DNA of 64,000 nucleotides, taken from contig NZ_CANMJY010000007.1 of NCBI RefSeq assembly GCF_947498345.1, positions 124,001 to 188,000 of the forward strand, read 5' to 3'. Positions within the stretch are counted from its first letter, which is position 1, and every line of letters begins with the position of its first letter. The position numbers were made by a program, and so were the translations under genes. Positions 26,196 to 36,243 of the stretch are shown here, piece by piece. The DNA comes from an uncultured Winogradskyella sp. Lineage in GTDB: Bacteria; Bacteroidota; Bacteroidia; Flavobacteriales; Flavobacteriaceae. Under the pieces are notes generated by a model, which had not been told where the DNA came from, did no database searches, and saw only the letters and a program-made list of their open reading frames with translations.

Positions 26196-27110
26196 CTATT
26201 TAACTATTTTAAAGTTAATTTTTAAACCAAGACTTAAGATCTTGTGGTGTTCAATAAAAAAAGACTCTGAATTATATTTTACCTCTATCAACCAAGAATT
26301 TCCATTAAAATAGCATTGTGCTACGACAGCTTTTAAAGCTGAACGCTCTACGATTTTTAGTTGATGAGCATATACAATGCCATAAGGTTCAATGACATTG
26401 AATTCATTAAAAAATGAAGCGATTAATGGTAGTCTAGGATTCTTATATAGGTTTAGAGGAGTGTCTTTAGCAATGATTTTTTTATCATGAAGAACTAGCA
26501 TTTCATCCGCAAAGCCAAGCACATCATTTTTGTCGTGAGTTGCGACGATACATGTAATATTATTTGTTTTGAGGTATTTAAAGACACTTCTACGAAGTGA
26601 TTGCTTTTTAAAATTATCGATATGGCTAAAGGGCTCATCCAACAGTAAAATTTCGGGTTTTTTAGCTAAAGCTCTTGCTAAAGCAACACGTTGTTTTTGT
26701 CCTCCACTTAGATTTTTAACTTTGGTTTTTGCATAAGCTTCGAGTTCCACAACTTTTACCAATTCATTGATACGCTCTTTACGTTCTTTGAGGTAAAAAC
26801 GCGATAAAAATTTACCAATGTTTTCTTCAACGGTTGTAAAAGGCATCAAATCAAATTCCTGGGTTACATATTTCATAAAATCATAACCAATAACCAAATT
26901 GAATTTTGGTCCAAGGATTTTAGTGTCTTTCCAAAAAATTTCCCCTTCTTCTAAATCGAATTCGCCATAAATTAGCTTTAACAATGTGCTTTTTCCAGAG
27001 CCACTTTCTCCAATGATTCCTAGGTTTTCACCAAGATTAACCTTAAAATTAATGGCGTCCAGGACTTTTATTTTAGAGTAGCCAAAAGAGACTTGTTTTA
27101 AGTGAAGCAT
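26196..27110 (-). CDS. ABC transporter ATP-binding protein (FbpC/PotA-like)
   Basis: A 304-residue ATPase: Walker A GESGSGKST, Q-loop YVTQEFDLMPF, signature LSGGQKQRVALARAL, Walker B ILLLDEPFSHID, H-loop VATHDKND, then a C-terminal TOBE-like extension of about 80 residues as in iron(III)/polyamine importers. The conserved reading starts at the ATG at 27110 (MLHLKQVSFGY). The frame opens further upstream, but it runs through the neighbouring terminator, and a TATTTTTG box (27134-27127, minus strand) fits the later start. No permease or binding protein is nearby, so the transporter it serves is unknown. Confidence 0.85.
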   Translation of the reverse strand: MLHLKQVSFGYSKIKVLDAINFKVNLGENLGIIGESGSGKSTLLKLIYGEFDLEEGEIFWKDTKILGPKFNLVIGYDFMKYVTQEFDLMPFTTVEENIGKFLSRFYLKERKERINELVKVVELEAYAKTKVKNLSGGQKQRVALARALAKKPEILLLDEPFSHIDNFKKQSLRRSVFKYLKTNNITCIVATHDKNDVLGFADEMLVLHDKKIIAKDTPLNLYKNPRLPLIASFFNEFNVIEPYGIVYAHQLKIVERSALKAVVAQCYFNGNSWLIEVKYNSESFFIEHHKILSLGLKINFKIVK

Positions 27111-27142
27111 AATTAAATTTTCAGCACAAAAATACCATAAAA

Positions 27143-27168
27143 AAACCGCTTGATCTCTCAAGCGGTTT
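27143..27168 (-). terminator. Terminator after the ASPIC/UnbV gene
   Basis: AAACCGCTTGA (27143-27153), a 4-nt loop and its exact complement (27158-27168) form an 11-bp stem. Read on the minus strand it is followed by a T run, 19 bp past the stop of the T9SS gene. Confidence 0.88.
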
Positions 27169-27186
27169 CTATATGAATAATAAAAT

Positions 27187-30100
27187 TTATCGTTTAATAA
27201 ACTTTCGCTTCATGCTTTTTCCATTAGACTCTAACCTTAAGAAATAAATTCCGCTTTGTAAACTAGATACTTTTAAAGTATTTGAGGTCAACTTTTGGTT
27301 AAGCACTTTTCTACCATTAATATCAAAAACCGTGGCAATTTTGTCAGTAATATCTGCAGCTGTTTCGATAGTTAATATATCGTCAACAGGATTAGGATAA
27401 ATGACCATATCTGTTAAGGTTTCGTCCTCTACTGTTAATACAGAACCTTCAACAATATTATGAGTTGTATTAATAGCAGGTGCTGTTACTTGGTCAACAA
27501 TACCAGATGGCCAATAAATTGTAATACTAGTAATAGCAGTGTCAGAGCCTAGACCAAAATGCGTATTTAAACTACTCATAAATTCAAACCCTTCACCACT
27601 TCTTACGTCTCTTATCTGGGTTCCAGAAGGGGTTACCAGCTCAACACGTGCACCTATACCATTAATATTACTTACAGTACCAACAGTATTGATTTTTACC
27701 CAATTATTTGAGTTAGTGTTATTAAAGTAGATTTGACCATTTCTAAACACATCTAAAAAGCCATCGTTATTTGCGTCTCCAATAGCACCGCTTGGTGGCA
27801 TATTGGTTGAATAATTAGTAAAAGTAAGATCTCCGTTTCCAAATAATATGTCTCCATTAGAAAGAATATCAACATTACCATCGTTATCAAAATCAGCAGG
27901 AGCATTTTCTATACCTAACTGCGCAGCAAGGACACCTGCACCCGCAGTTACATCTGTAAAGGTACCATCTCCATTATTTCTCATTAGTTTAGAATCACCA
28001 TTAGATGTATTACTGGCACCAATGTAACCATCCATATCACCATCATTATCAAAATCTGCCCAAGCAGAAGACCAGGTCTGTACATTATCTCCAAGATTAG
28101 ATGAGTTATTGTGACCCTTACCTGGGTAATTAGTGTTATACCATCCATTACTATCAGCGACATTAACAAAAACACCATTACCATCATTTCTCCATAATTC
28201 GTTTGTGCTTATAGTTGTTGAGCCACCACGACATTTAGCAATAAACATGTCCATATCTCTATCATTGTCAAAATCAATCCAGACAGTACCATAATTACCA
28301 CCACCGGGTGTAAGTCCTAAACCATTATCTAAAACGCCAGTATTTTCACCTTGATAAAATGTTAAATTACCACTGCCATCATTAATAAAGACAACATTAG
28401 GATCTACATCATGACAAACAAAAGCATCAAGATGACCGTCGTTATTAATGTCTACAAAATTTGAACGTTGAGAGAACACATAATTTGGATAAGATACTTC
28501 TGTATATCCAGTACCAGTAGCATTCGCTTGCATAAACGTCACACCAGATCCGCCACCATATAATAAGTCGTTGAATCCATTTTTATCAAAATCACCAACA
28601 GCTAAACTCCAGTTAGGTGTGTTATCAGCATTTGTTGTTCCAATATTTGTAGCAGTAAAACCACCAGACGTTTGGTAATGCACATTAATATTATTGCTAC
28701 CCACAGACACTACATCATCTAAGAAATCACCATTTAAATCTACCAAAGCAATATCATAAGTCTCAGTTGTAGGGATAGGGTTTGCGGTAAAAGTGACTGG
28801 GAAATTAGAGAGATCTTCTCCAGTAGTAAAACTAGAAGAACCCCAATTACTAAAACCATCTACACCACAATTAGCTCTAACATAGATATCATAATTTGTT
28901 AGAGGGTTTAATCCGCTAGCACTGGCTGAAGGAGAAGTGGTTGAGGTACCAGAACCGGCTGGGGGACCACTTCCTGCTGGTTGTACTACGTACTCCCAAG
29001 CACTTTCGCCACTATTAGCTGTCCAAGAAATACTTGCTGAACTAGAGGTAATAGCTGCTGCTGTTATGTTAGATGGTGCCACACAAAAAGACCCACAGGT
29101 TTCAATACGAAAATAATCAATAGACATATCTCCTTCATAACTTATACCAGTACCTGTATGACTCAATTCAATATAAATTACTTGGCCTAAATAAGCATCT
29201 AGATTAACACCAATAGGAATCCAAGCATCTGCTCCGCTAGTCTGGTATTCTCCTGAAAGTGTATAAAGTGTTGTAAATGGTCCGCTAGCTGAGCTTCCTA
29301 CATTTATATTTAGGGTTCCCATAGCCTCTCCATATGCATGCATGTAAAAGGATAATTCGGCACCATCTGTGGCTGCAGTTAAATCAATAGCTGGACTAAC
29401 AGCAGAAGCTGTTGCCGAGGAATTTCCTGAAGCTTCATAATTCATAAAACCAGAACCATTATAAGCACTATCTGGACCAGTCCCTGGTGATGTAGAACCA
29501 TTAGGGATTTCCCAGGTTCCATTTCCACCATTCAAATCACCTGTCCAGCCACCTACAGAGTCAAATTCTTCAGTAATAATATACGTAGAAGATCCAGAAG
29601 CACAAGTAACGCCAGTAGGGGATTGTGGTGGACAGTTATTTTGAGTTAAAGAGGTACTATTTAAACTGCAATTAATATCTTGATCATTTTGCGTGTTTAT
29701 AACCACATTTGTTCCATTAACATAAGGTCCAAACTGAACACTTCCAACGGCATTTATATTTTGATTTGCGCTAGACTGATTATCAGAAATTGTCAAAGAG
29801 GTAGCTGATCCTAAGTCACTTACATTTACATCTACAAGAAATCCACCACTATTAGAACAATCATCTACTAAAGTATAAGATACTGTAGGATTTGCACATG
29901 TGCTACATGCAACATCAAAATCCCATGGTATATAACTATTTTCAGAACAATTCTGAGTAAAATCAGAATTTATGGAAACAGTGATCGTATCACCAGAAGA
30001 CTGAAAACTTAAACCTGCTAAATCACCTCCGTTACCATATCCATTATAGAGTTCGGAACCATCGGAGTCTAGAACGATTAATTCGTCATAAGTATTTTCA

Positions 30101-30288
30101 ACCTGACCAGAATTAAATACAAGATTAAGAAAAGCCCCGTTAGAACTTACAAATGAAAAACTTGTTGTATCATTATCAACATAACAGTACGTTGTATTTA
30201 CTGGACCAGCTGTACAATCAACAGTAGTTTGGGCATGGCCATAAAAGCAACATATTAAAAATAAGATTAAAAGCGTAATTTTTTTCAT
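27187..30288 (-). CDS. T9SS-secreted protein with MAM-like, fibronectin III, FG-GAP/VCBS and ASPIC/UnbV domains
   Basis: About 1033 residues. From the ATG at 30288: signal peptide (MKKITLLILFLICCFYGHAQ), a Cys-containing CUB-like region (to about 130), a MAM-like domain (ITEEFDSVGGW to SIDYFRIETC), a fibronectin III domain, several FG-GAP/VCBS repeats with D-x-N-x-D-G-x-x-D calcium loops (for example DFDNDGDMDGYIG), an ASPIC/UnbV segment (SGEGFEFMSSLNTHFGLG), and a type A sorting domain (VIYPNPVDDIL to KRKFIKR). A start at 30318 would add ten residues. It directly follows the diheme cytochrome lipoprotein gene (16 bp), so the two are probably one surface system. Catalytic role unknown. Confidence 0.87.
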   Translation of the reverse strand: MKKITLLILFLICCFYGHAQTTVDCTAGPVNTTYCYVDNDTTSFSFVSSNGAFLNLVFNSGQVENTYDELIVLDSDGSELYNGYGNGGDLAGLSFQSSGDTITVSINSDFTQNCSENSYIPWDFDVACSTCANPTVSYTLVDDCSNSGGFLVDVNVSDLGSATSLTISDNQSSANQNINAVGSVQFGPYVNGTNVVINTQNDQDINCSLNSTSLTQNNCPPQSPTGVTCASGSSTYIITEEFDSVGGWTGDLNGGNGTWEIPNGSTSPGTGPDSAYNGSGFMNYEASGNSSATASAVSPAIDLTAATDGAELSFYMHAYGEAMGTLNINVGSSASGPFTTLYTLSGEYQTSGADAWIPIGVNLDAYLGQVIYIELSHTGTGISYEGDMSIDYFRIETCGSFCVAPSNITAAAITSSSASISWTANSGESAWEYVVQPAGSGPPAGSGTSTTSPSASASGLNPLTNYDIYVRANCGVDGFSNWGSSSFTTGEDLSNFPVTFTANPIPTTETYDIALVDLNGDFLDDVVSVGSNNINVHYQTSGGFTATNIGTTNADNTPNWSLAVGDFDKNGFNDLLYGGGSGVTFMQANATGTGYTEVSYPNYVFSQRSNFVDINNDGHLDAFVCHDVDPNVVFINDGSGNLTFYQGENTGVLDNGLGLTPGGGNYGTVWIDFDNDRDMDMFIAKCRGGSTTISTNELWRNDGNGVFVNVADSNGWYNTNYPGKGHNNSSNLGDNVQTWSSAWADFDNDGDMDGYIGASNTSNGDSKLMRNNGDGTFTDVTAGAGVLAAQLGIENAPADFDNDGNVDILSNGDILFGNGDLTFTNYSTNMPPSGAIGDANNDGFLDVFRNGQIYFNNTNSNNWVKINTVGTVSNINGIGARVELVTPSGTQIRDVRSGEGFEFMSSLNTHFGLGSDTAITSITIYWPSGIVDQVTAPAINTTHNIVEGSVLTVEDETLTDMVIYPNPVDDILTIETAADITDKIATVFDINGRKVLNQKLTSNTLKVSSLQSGIYFLRLESNGKSMKRKFIKR

Positions 30289-30304
30289 AATAGTATATTT
30301 ATTA

Positions 30305-31672
30305 TTATTCACATTCATTTGATAATTGGTCTATCCATTGCTCAATAAGTTCTACTCCTCTATCATGCCTTAAGGTGCGTCCTAAAAGCGGCATTCTAAA
30401 AGAAGGTTCTATAGAATTGAGTCTAAAGTGTAAAACAGAGTTGGGAGCATTTCCAGGTTGGACAATATCTCCAAGACCTTCTCCTAAATCTGTATCTGGT
30501 GGTACACAAACACCTATGTTACTGGAGTCTTCTGTATCTCTATAACTTAATCGTAATGGTCTGTAGGCACAATGTGTTTCTTCCGAATGACAATGCGCAC
30601 AGTTTATATCTAGATAAGCCCTTACTCTTAAGTCTATAGGTTCGGATACATTATTATAATCAGGTACACGAGATACAGATGCTGGAAGGGAGTTTTCTAA
30701 ATAGCCTTGACTTATTAATTTATCTAATTGATTTACAATACCTTCGTTGTAATTATATTCTCGATTTAAATTTCTTGGTTTTGGACCTATAGGTTGAGGT
30801 ATTTCCATTACTTTATGACAGGTATGACATTCTGGACCAGCAGGTATTCTATATTGTACTGCATTAGTATTACTACCATCTTGCCACTGGAGATCAACAA
30901 AACTTCCGCTCATATCCAAACTTGCTTCTGTTTGTTCTGTATCCCACACATAATTAGCAAAAATCCACCCGTCACTTTTTCTAATCATTAAACGAGTTTC
31001 TAATATTCTGGTGTCATTATTTGGAAGTACGTTTTCGTAATAAAAATTTTTAATTAATACAGTGCCAATAGGAAAATCTAAAGAAACATCATCACTGATA
31101 TATGTCGCCTTAGTATTGTTTGGCATCCAAACAAAACGCTTTTTAATTGCATAATCCGAAAACAGTGTAGAATTTAATGTGTAGGGTAATACACCAAAAT
31201 TTGGGCTTAAATTTTTAAGATCCCCTTCAAAGAAATTATACTCGGATAAGTTTTGGTAAGGGACATTATCTAAGTTTAAACTTATTACTGAGGACGATGT
31301 AATAGTAACGGATACGTTTTCGGTTTTACAATTACCAGAATTGTCACATATGGTATATTGAAAAGAGTCTTCTCCAGTTATATTAGGGTTAGCGATATAG
31401 ATAACTGTATCATCGCTTGGGTTGTTGGGCGTATCATTAAAATCATTAATGGAAACAACTCCTTTAGTAGGAGTGTTAAGGCTTAATTGACCAGAGCTAG
31501 GTATATATTCATCATTTTGAAAGATGAAAATCTCCACCTCGGTATTTTGAGCTAATGTGGCTGAATCTGCTGAGGTTTCTATAGTTAAAGGTGTTGTAGC
31601 ATCATCAGTACCACAAGAAAATTGCAGTAAGGTTAAACATAAAAAAAAGTGTATAGCGTATTTTTTTTTCAT
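30305..31672 (-). CDS. Diheme c-type cytochrome lipoprotein (SO_2930-like)
   Basis: A 455-residue lipoprotein: signal sequence ending LLQFSC with the lipid Cys at 20, an Ig-like module (about 30-130) with DDTVIYIANPNITGEDSFQYTI, then a cytochrome domain carrying two heme c sites, CHTCH and CAHCH. The layout (long N-terminal half, WxxDGSNTN, C-HTCH, INCAHCH) fits the SO_2930 family, as far as I recall it. It probably passes electrons at the outer membrane or periplasm. It is first of two genes with the ASPIC/UnbV T9SS protein. Classical SO_2930 partners are beta-helix proteins, so the partner here differs. Confidence 0.82.
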   Translation of the reverse strand: MKKKYAIHFFLCLTLLQFSCGTDDATTPLTIETSADSATLAQNTEVEIFIFQNDEYIPSSGQLSLNTPTKGVVSINDFNDTPNNPSDDTVIYIANPNITGEDSFQYTICDNSGNCKTENVSVTITSSSVISLNLDNVPYQNLSEYNFFEGDLKNLSPNFGVLPYTLNSTLFSDYAIKKRFVWMPNNTKATYISDDVSLDFPIGTVLIKNFYYENVLPNNDTRILETRLMIRKSDGWIFANYVWDTEQTEASLDMSGSFVDLQWQDGSNTNAVQYRIPAGPECHTCHKVMEIPQPIGPKPRNLNREYNYNEGIVNQLDKLISQGYLENSLPASVSRVPDYNNVSEPIDLRVRAYLDINCAHCHSEETHCAYRPLRLSYRDTEDSSNIGVCVPPDTDLGEGLGDIVQPGNAPNSVLHFRLNSIEPSFRMPLLGRTLRHDRGVELIEQWIDQLSNECE

Positions 31673-31710
31673 ACAACTATTTATAAGACAACTAAAGAGA
31701 AAAAACCCCT

Positions 31711-31733
31711 ACCTTTATTGAAAAAATAAAGGT
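31711..31733 (-). terminator. Possible terminator after the HAD gene
   Basis: ACCTTTATT, a 5-nt loop and AATAAAGGT give a 9-bp stem between the HAD gene and the cytochrome gene. On the minus strand a T run follows four bases after the stem. Confidence 0.5.
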
Positions 31734-31787
31734 AAAACTAATGTTTTTTTATTAAATCGGCAATACTCAAAAAAAACCGACAAACGT

Positions 31788-33857
31788 TTACTTAAATACA
31801 TTGTATTTTAAAAGAAAGAAACGATGTAATATTTTAAATCTAATATATTTATTAAAACCAAAATAAAGATAGATAAAATACATAGGTGTAAAAAAGGCCA
31901 AAAATTTACTTTTCTTATTTATAGCGGGTTTTAATTTTACTAAATATCTAAAGTACTTTTCAGGTGTCATTAAAAACCTAATCATACTTTTTACAGGGTT
32001 TTTAACTTTAGGAGGTTCATAGGATAAACCAACTTTATTATGTCCAACATTTTGATAAAACCCACTACTTAGTGTGTCTATAAACTTTAATTTTTTTGCA
32101 CTCTGAAATAGACCAACTCTTAGCGCTATTTTAGAAATAACATTTTGCATCATCTCTTCCGAGAAGCATATAGGCTCTAATTGTTTTAAAAGTAATCTAT
32201 GCAAACCAAACATTTCTTCTTGATGTCTTTTTATATGATTATCGTATAACCATTTTTCTTCGGGTTTATGATATTCTATGGTGTAATCCTTGGCTTCTAA
32301 ACTATAATCCACAGCACTTCCGTGGTCTGCACCAGAGAACTGTTCATACAATTGTTGATTAGCCATTAAGATGTAGTCATAGTAGTCAAAATAAGGCATT
32401 AAAGAAGAAATTAGACCATACCGCTTAGTTTGTGGTTGAATATTATAAATATTCCCAAGTCCTAAATAATAGCCAGTTACAGGAATCTTTTGATCAAAAA
32501 ATTCAAAAATAGCCTCTTGCATTGTGCCTCCCCAACCAATATCGACAACATTAATTCCATTTTTCTCTATTTGAGTATCAAAAGAATTGACATAAGCCTT
32601 AAACGCATTATGACTAGACTCCCTATGTGAATTATAATAATCAAGGAAGCTTTTATTCTTTTTTATACTTTCAAAAACAGAAGATTTAAAGAATCCTTTG
32701 ATTATAGATTTACCATCTATATTTAGCTGAGAAATGATTTGTTGTCTTAATTCTTCGGGACAGTTAACAGCTATTAAAAAATTATCGGGAGAGATATTAC
32801 TGTACTTAAGTTGAAGAAACGTGAATGGCTCAACTTCAATATCTTTTAGTGACATTTGAAGAGCAGCATGCCTTGACATTTTTAAATAATGGGTCTTTAT
32901 TTTTCGGGTTTCATCTATTAGAGCATACTCTTGATAAGAATCAAATAGTCTTTTAAGGTATTGTCCTTCTCGTGCTAAAAAGAATAGATCTTTTATATTT
33001 TTTCTTCTGGTCGTATCATACAAACGCTCAATAAACGTATGATAAAAAATGATGTATTCAGTGTAAGGAATAGAAGAACGTTTTTGACATGTGTTATAGA
33101 CATCTTTAACAGTACGTTTTAGATTCTTTTTATCGTTTCCGAAGTTATTTCGTTTGTTCCTTTTAAGATATTTTTTATGAGGAAGTTGATAAGCATTAAG
33201 ACCACATTTTGTAGCATTGAGATAATCGCTTCGATGATTATCGCCAATCATCATTACATCTTGTGCATTTATCGCTAATTCTTTTAGAATTGACGTATAA
33301 ATATCTCCTGTATGCTTACTTTTCTCTAAGGCTGCTGAACTATATATATTTTCAAATAGATCTATAACGCCGTGATGTTTCAGCAGTTTTTCAAAAAGAG
33401 ACTTAGAACCATAAAAGTCTGAAACTAAATAGACCTTACCACCATTAGATTTAAAATATTTTATAGTATCTAAAACATCTTGGTTTAAATATTGTACACT
33501 AGCTTCGGCTCTTACATCAGCATCTTCAAAGAGATTTAAAAAATCATCTTTTTCTTCAATAGTAATAATATCAGCATTGATGAGACGCTTACATATTTCG
33601 TGTTGTAATATATCGTAAGGAATTTCAAAGTCTTCTTTCTCTAGTTGTTCAACGAGATACTTTGATGATTCTTGCCTTATAAAGTATAAGGTATCAATTG
33701 TAACTGATAAACCTAATTCTCGTATCATTAGTTTAGCCCAAATTCTTTGAGTTTGATTTGGGTGTACATGCCTATGAGCTATGGTATCATAATAATCTGT
33801 AAAAAGAAATTTTATATTCTTTTCCTTAAGCTGTTTATGTAATTGGTTAAGTGACAA
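31788..33857 (-). CDS. HAD-superfamily protein with large C-terminal domain
   Basis: 689 residues. The first 220 form a haloacid-dehalogenase-like domain: nucleophile D21 in FTDYYDTIAHR, motif II LVSDFYGS, Lys in EKSKHTGD, and the metal motif MIGDNHRSDY. The remaining 470 residues are of a type (DLFFLAREGQYLKRLFDSY, VVDIGWGGTMQEAI) that I associate with COG5610-like HAD proteins near surface-polysaccharide genes. The function of that half is unknown to me. It follows the prolyl oligopeptidase gene after 32 bp, but no glycan genes are close. It might be a sugar phosphatase, transferase or kinase-like regulator. Confidence 0.7.
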   Translation of the reverse strand: MSLNQLHKQLKEKNIKFLFTDYYDTIAHRHVHPNQTQRIWAKLMIRELGLSVTIDTLYFIRQESSKYLVEQLEKEDFEIPYDILQHEICKRLINADIITIEEKDDFLNLFEDADVRAEASVQYLNQDVLDTIKYFKSNGGKVYLVSDFYGSKSLFEKLLKHHGVIDLFENIYSSAALEKSKHTGDIYTSILKELAINAQDVMMIGDNHRSDYLNATKCGLNAYQLPHKKYLKRNKRNNFGNDKKNLKRTVKDVYNTCQKRSSIPYTEYIIFYHTFIERLYDTTRRKNIKDLFFLAREGQYLKRLFDSYQEYALIDETRKIKTHYLKMSRHAALQMSLKDIEVEPFTFLQLKYSNISPDNFLIAVNCPEELRQQIISQLNIDGKSIIKGFFKSSVFESIKKNKSFLDYYNSHRESSHNAFKAYVNSFDTQIEKNGINVVDIGWGGTMQEAIFEFFDQKIPVTGYYLGLGNIYNIQPQTKRYGLISSLMPYFDYYDYILMANQQLYEQFSGADHGSAVDYSLEAKDYTIEYHKPEEKWLYDNHIKRHQEEMFGLHRLLLKQLEPICFSEEMMQNVISKIALRVGLFQSAKKLKFIDTLSSGFYQNVGHNKVGLSYEPPKVKNPVKSMIRFLMTPEKYFRYLVKLKPAINKKSKFLAFFTPMYFIYLYFGFNKYIRFKILHRFFLLKYNVFK

Positions 33858-33889
33858 AAAAATGATTTGGTTAATAGCTATATAAGGGT

Positions 33890-36055
33890 TTACCCTTTAA
33901 TTTTTTCTTTGGTTTTACTTGGCAATATATCAAACCCCATATTATATAACGTAAAGCCATAAATGTCTGCATACTGCTCAATAGTTTTGCTCACTGGAGT
34001 TCCTGCTCCATGGCCAGCATCTGTTTCTATTCTAATTACTACAGGGTTATCTCCTGTTTGTTTGCTTTGCAGTTCTGCAGCAAACTTAAAACTATGTGCA
34101 GGAACGACTCTATCATCGTGATCTCCAGTTGTTACCATAGTTGCTGGATATTCTACACCTTCTTTTACATTATGTACAGGAGAGTAGCCCTTTAAATATT
34201 CAAACATTTCTTTATTATCTTCTGCTGTACCATAATCGTATGCCCAACCTGCACCAGCAGTAAAAGTGTGATAACGTAACATATCTAAAACACCAACAGC
34301 TGGTAATGCTACTTTTATTAAATCTGGGCGTTGTGTCATTGTAGCTCCGACGAGCAAACCACCATTAGAACCACCTCTAATAGCTAAATAATCTGATGAG
34401 GTGTATTTATTGTCAATTAAAAATTCACCAGCTGCGATAAAGTCATCAAACACATTTTGTTTTTGCATTTTTGTGCCTGCATCGTGCCAAGCTTTACCAT
34501 ATTCTCCACCACCACGTAGATTCGCTACCGCATACACACCACCTTGTTCCATCCAAACGGCATTAGCAATGCTAAAGCTGGGTGTTAGAGGAATATTAAA
34601 ACCTCCATAGCCATATAGAATTGTTGGGTTTTTACCATTAAGTTCTATGCCTTTTTTATGTGTTATAATCATTGGTACTTCTGTACCATCTTTAGATTTG
34701 TAGAATACCTGCTTACTTTCGTAATCTTCTGGATTAAAATCTATACTAGGTTTACGATATAGCTCGGATGTACCATTTTCAATATCATATTTATATATAC
34801 TACCTGGTGTAACATAATTTGTAAACGAATAGTATAATTCTTTCTCTTCCTTTTTTGAACCAAAACCTCCTGCACTTCCTACACCTGGTAATTTTACTTC
34901 TCTTACTAATTTACCATTATAATCATATTGTAATACTTTTGAAACAGCATCTACCATATAATTGGCAAAGAAATACCCTCCGCCAGTTGATGGACTGAGT
35001 ACGTTTTTGGTTTCAGGAATAAAATCTTTCCAGTTTTCTGGTGCCGGGTTTGATGCGTCTACCGTTACAACTCTTCGGTTTGGTGCATTTAGATTGGTTA
35101 CAATATAAAGTTTAGACCCTACATTTTCTATGATATTTGAGTCTGAATCTGTATGCCCTAAAATTTCCACCAGAGGGGAGTTAGGGATTGTTAAATCTCT
35201 GATGTATAATTTATTGCCCGAGGTTGATACTCTAGGTGTAATAATTAAATATCTATCATCTTCCGTTACACCTCCATAGATGTAGCGGTGCTTTTCTTTT
35301 GCTGTACCACCATAGATTAATTCATCTTTTGCTTGTTTGGTTCCTAACTTATGATAGTAAACTTTATGCTGATCGGTTTTTGCAGATAACTCACTCCCTT
35401 TTGGCTTATCATAGCTTGAATAATAGAATCCTTCGTTTTTATACCAAGACATGCCGCTAAACTTTATATCTACAAGTGTATCTTCAATAATCTCTTTGGT
35501 TTCAGCATTCATAATTAGGATCTTTCTCCAGTCGCTTCCTCCTTCTGAAATAGAATATGCCAAAGTTTTACCATCTTTAGAAAAACTTAAACCTCCTAAT
35601 GAAATAGTACCATCTTCCTTAAATGTATTTGGATCTAAAAACACCTCAGCAGTTTTTGGGTCGGTACCAGTTTTATATCTGTATATAACATATTGATTTT
35701 GCAGTCCATCATTTTTATAGAAATAGGTATAATCTCCTTCTTTAAATGGGGACCCAATTTTCTCGTAATTCCAAAGTTTGGTAAGGCGTTCTTTTAATTC
35801 TTCTCGATATGGGATATTATCAAGATAACCGAAAGTTACTTCGTTTTGAGCTTTTACCCAATTTTCAGTTTCTGTACTTCTATCGTCCTCTAACCAACGG
35901 TAAGGGTCAGCAACTTCTTCTCCAAAATATGTATCGACAGTATCAACTTTTTGGGTTTCAGGATAATTTAAGCTAATTGGCTTCACTTTTTCAGTTTCAT
36001 TTTTACAAGAAACAAAAATACTCAGCAGAATAGTAAATAGAAGTAATTTTTTCAT
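33890..36055 (-). CDS. Prolyl oligopeptidase (S9A), lipoprotein
   Basis: 721 residues. A lipoprotein signal ends in SIFVSC (lipid Cys near 17). The N-terminal [28 protein letters not shown] is the classical prolyl endopeptidase start, followed by a beta-propeller and the hydrolase domain: nucleophile Ser in RGGSNGGLL, Asp in GDHDDRVVP and His in DAGHGAG. It cleaves short peptides after proline, probably in the periplasm. A TATCTTTG -7 box lies upstream. It may be cotranscribed with the HAD gene downstream (32 bp). Confidence 0.93.
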   Translation of the reverse strand: MKKLLLFTILLSIFVSCKNETEKVKPISLNYPETQKVDTVDTYFGEEVADPYRWLEDDRSTETENWVKAQNEVTFGYLDNIPYREELKERLTKLWNYEKIGSPFKEGDYTYFYKNDGLQNQYVIYRYKTGTDPKTAEVFLDPNTFKEDGTISLGGLSFSKDGKTLAYSISEGGSDWRKILIMNAETKEIIEDTLVDIKFSGMSWYKNEGFYYSSYDKPKGSELSAKTDQHKVYYHKLGTKQAKDELIYGGTAKEKHRYIYGGVTEDDRYLIITPRVSTSGNKLYIRDLTIPNSPLVEILGHTDSDSNIIENVGSKLYIVTNLNAPNRRVVTVDASNPAPENWKDFIPETKNVLSPSTGGGYFFANYMVDAVSKVLQYDYNGKLVREVKLPGVGSAGGFGSKKEEKELYYSFTNYVTPGSIYKYDIENGTSELYRKPSIDFNPEDYESKQVFYKSKDGTEVPMIITHKKGIELNGKNPTILYGYGGFNIPLTPSFSIANAVWMEQGGVYAVANLRGGGEYGKAWHDAGTKMQKQNVFDDFIAAGEFLIDNKYTSSDYLAIRGGSNGGLLVGATMTQRPDLIKVALPAVGVLDMLRYHTFTAGAGWAYDYGTAEDNKEMFEYLKGYSPVHNVKEGVEYPATMVTTGDHDDRVVPAHSFKFAAELQSKQTGDNPVVIRIETDAGHGAGTPVSKTIEQYADIYGFTLYNMGFDILPSKTKEKIKG

Positions 36056-36090
36056 AATTGGGTTATTTTGAAATAAAACATGATTAAATT

Positions 36091-36098
36091 CAAAGATA
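36091..36098 (-). promoter_or_regulatory. Candidate -7 box for the prolyl oligopeptidase gene
   Basis: On the minus strand this reads TATCTTTG, matching TAnnTTTG, 36 bp before the ATG. The nearest TTG is about 24 bp further upstream, longer than ideal. The rest of the gap up to asd shows only an AT-rich weak inverted repeat. Confidence 0.45.
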
Positions 36099-36243
36099 AG
36101 TATTTAACGACATGGATTAAATCAAAAATTTCTTAAAACTTACAGTAAATAGGGACAGCAATATATAAACAAACCCAACTAAAAAATTAATTAATTAGTT
36201 GAAATACAAAAAATTACTGTTGTTGGGAAGGGTGTTTAATATA

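Noticed and set aside
27111..27161. N-terminal extension of the ABC ATPase up to 27161
   Set aside because: It runs through a terminator hairpin and adds residues unlike the family; the ATG at 27110 starts the conserved fold.
36174..36201. CAACTAA/TTAGTTG inverted repeat between prolyl oligopeptidase and asd
   Set aside because: Only 7 AT-rich base pairs around a 12-nt loop; expected by chance in such DNA.
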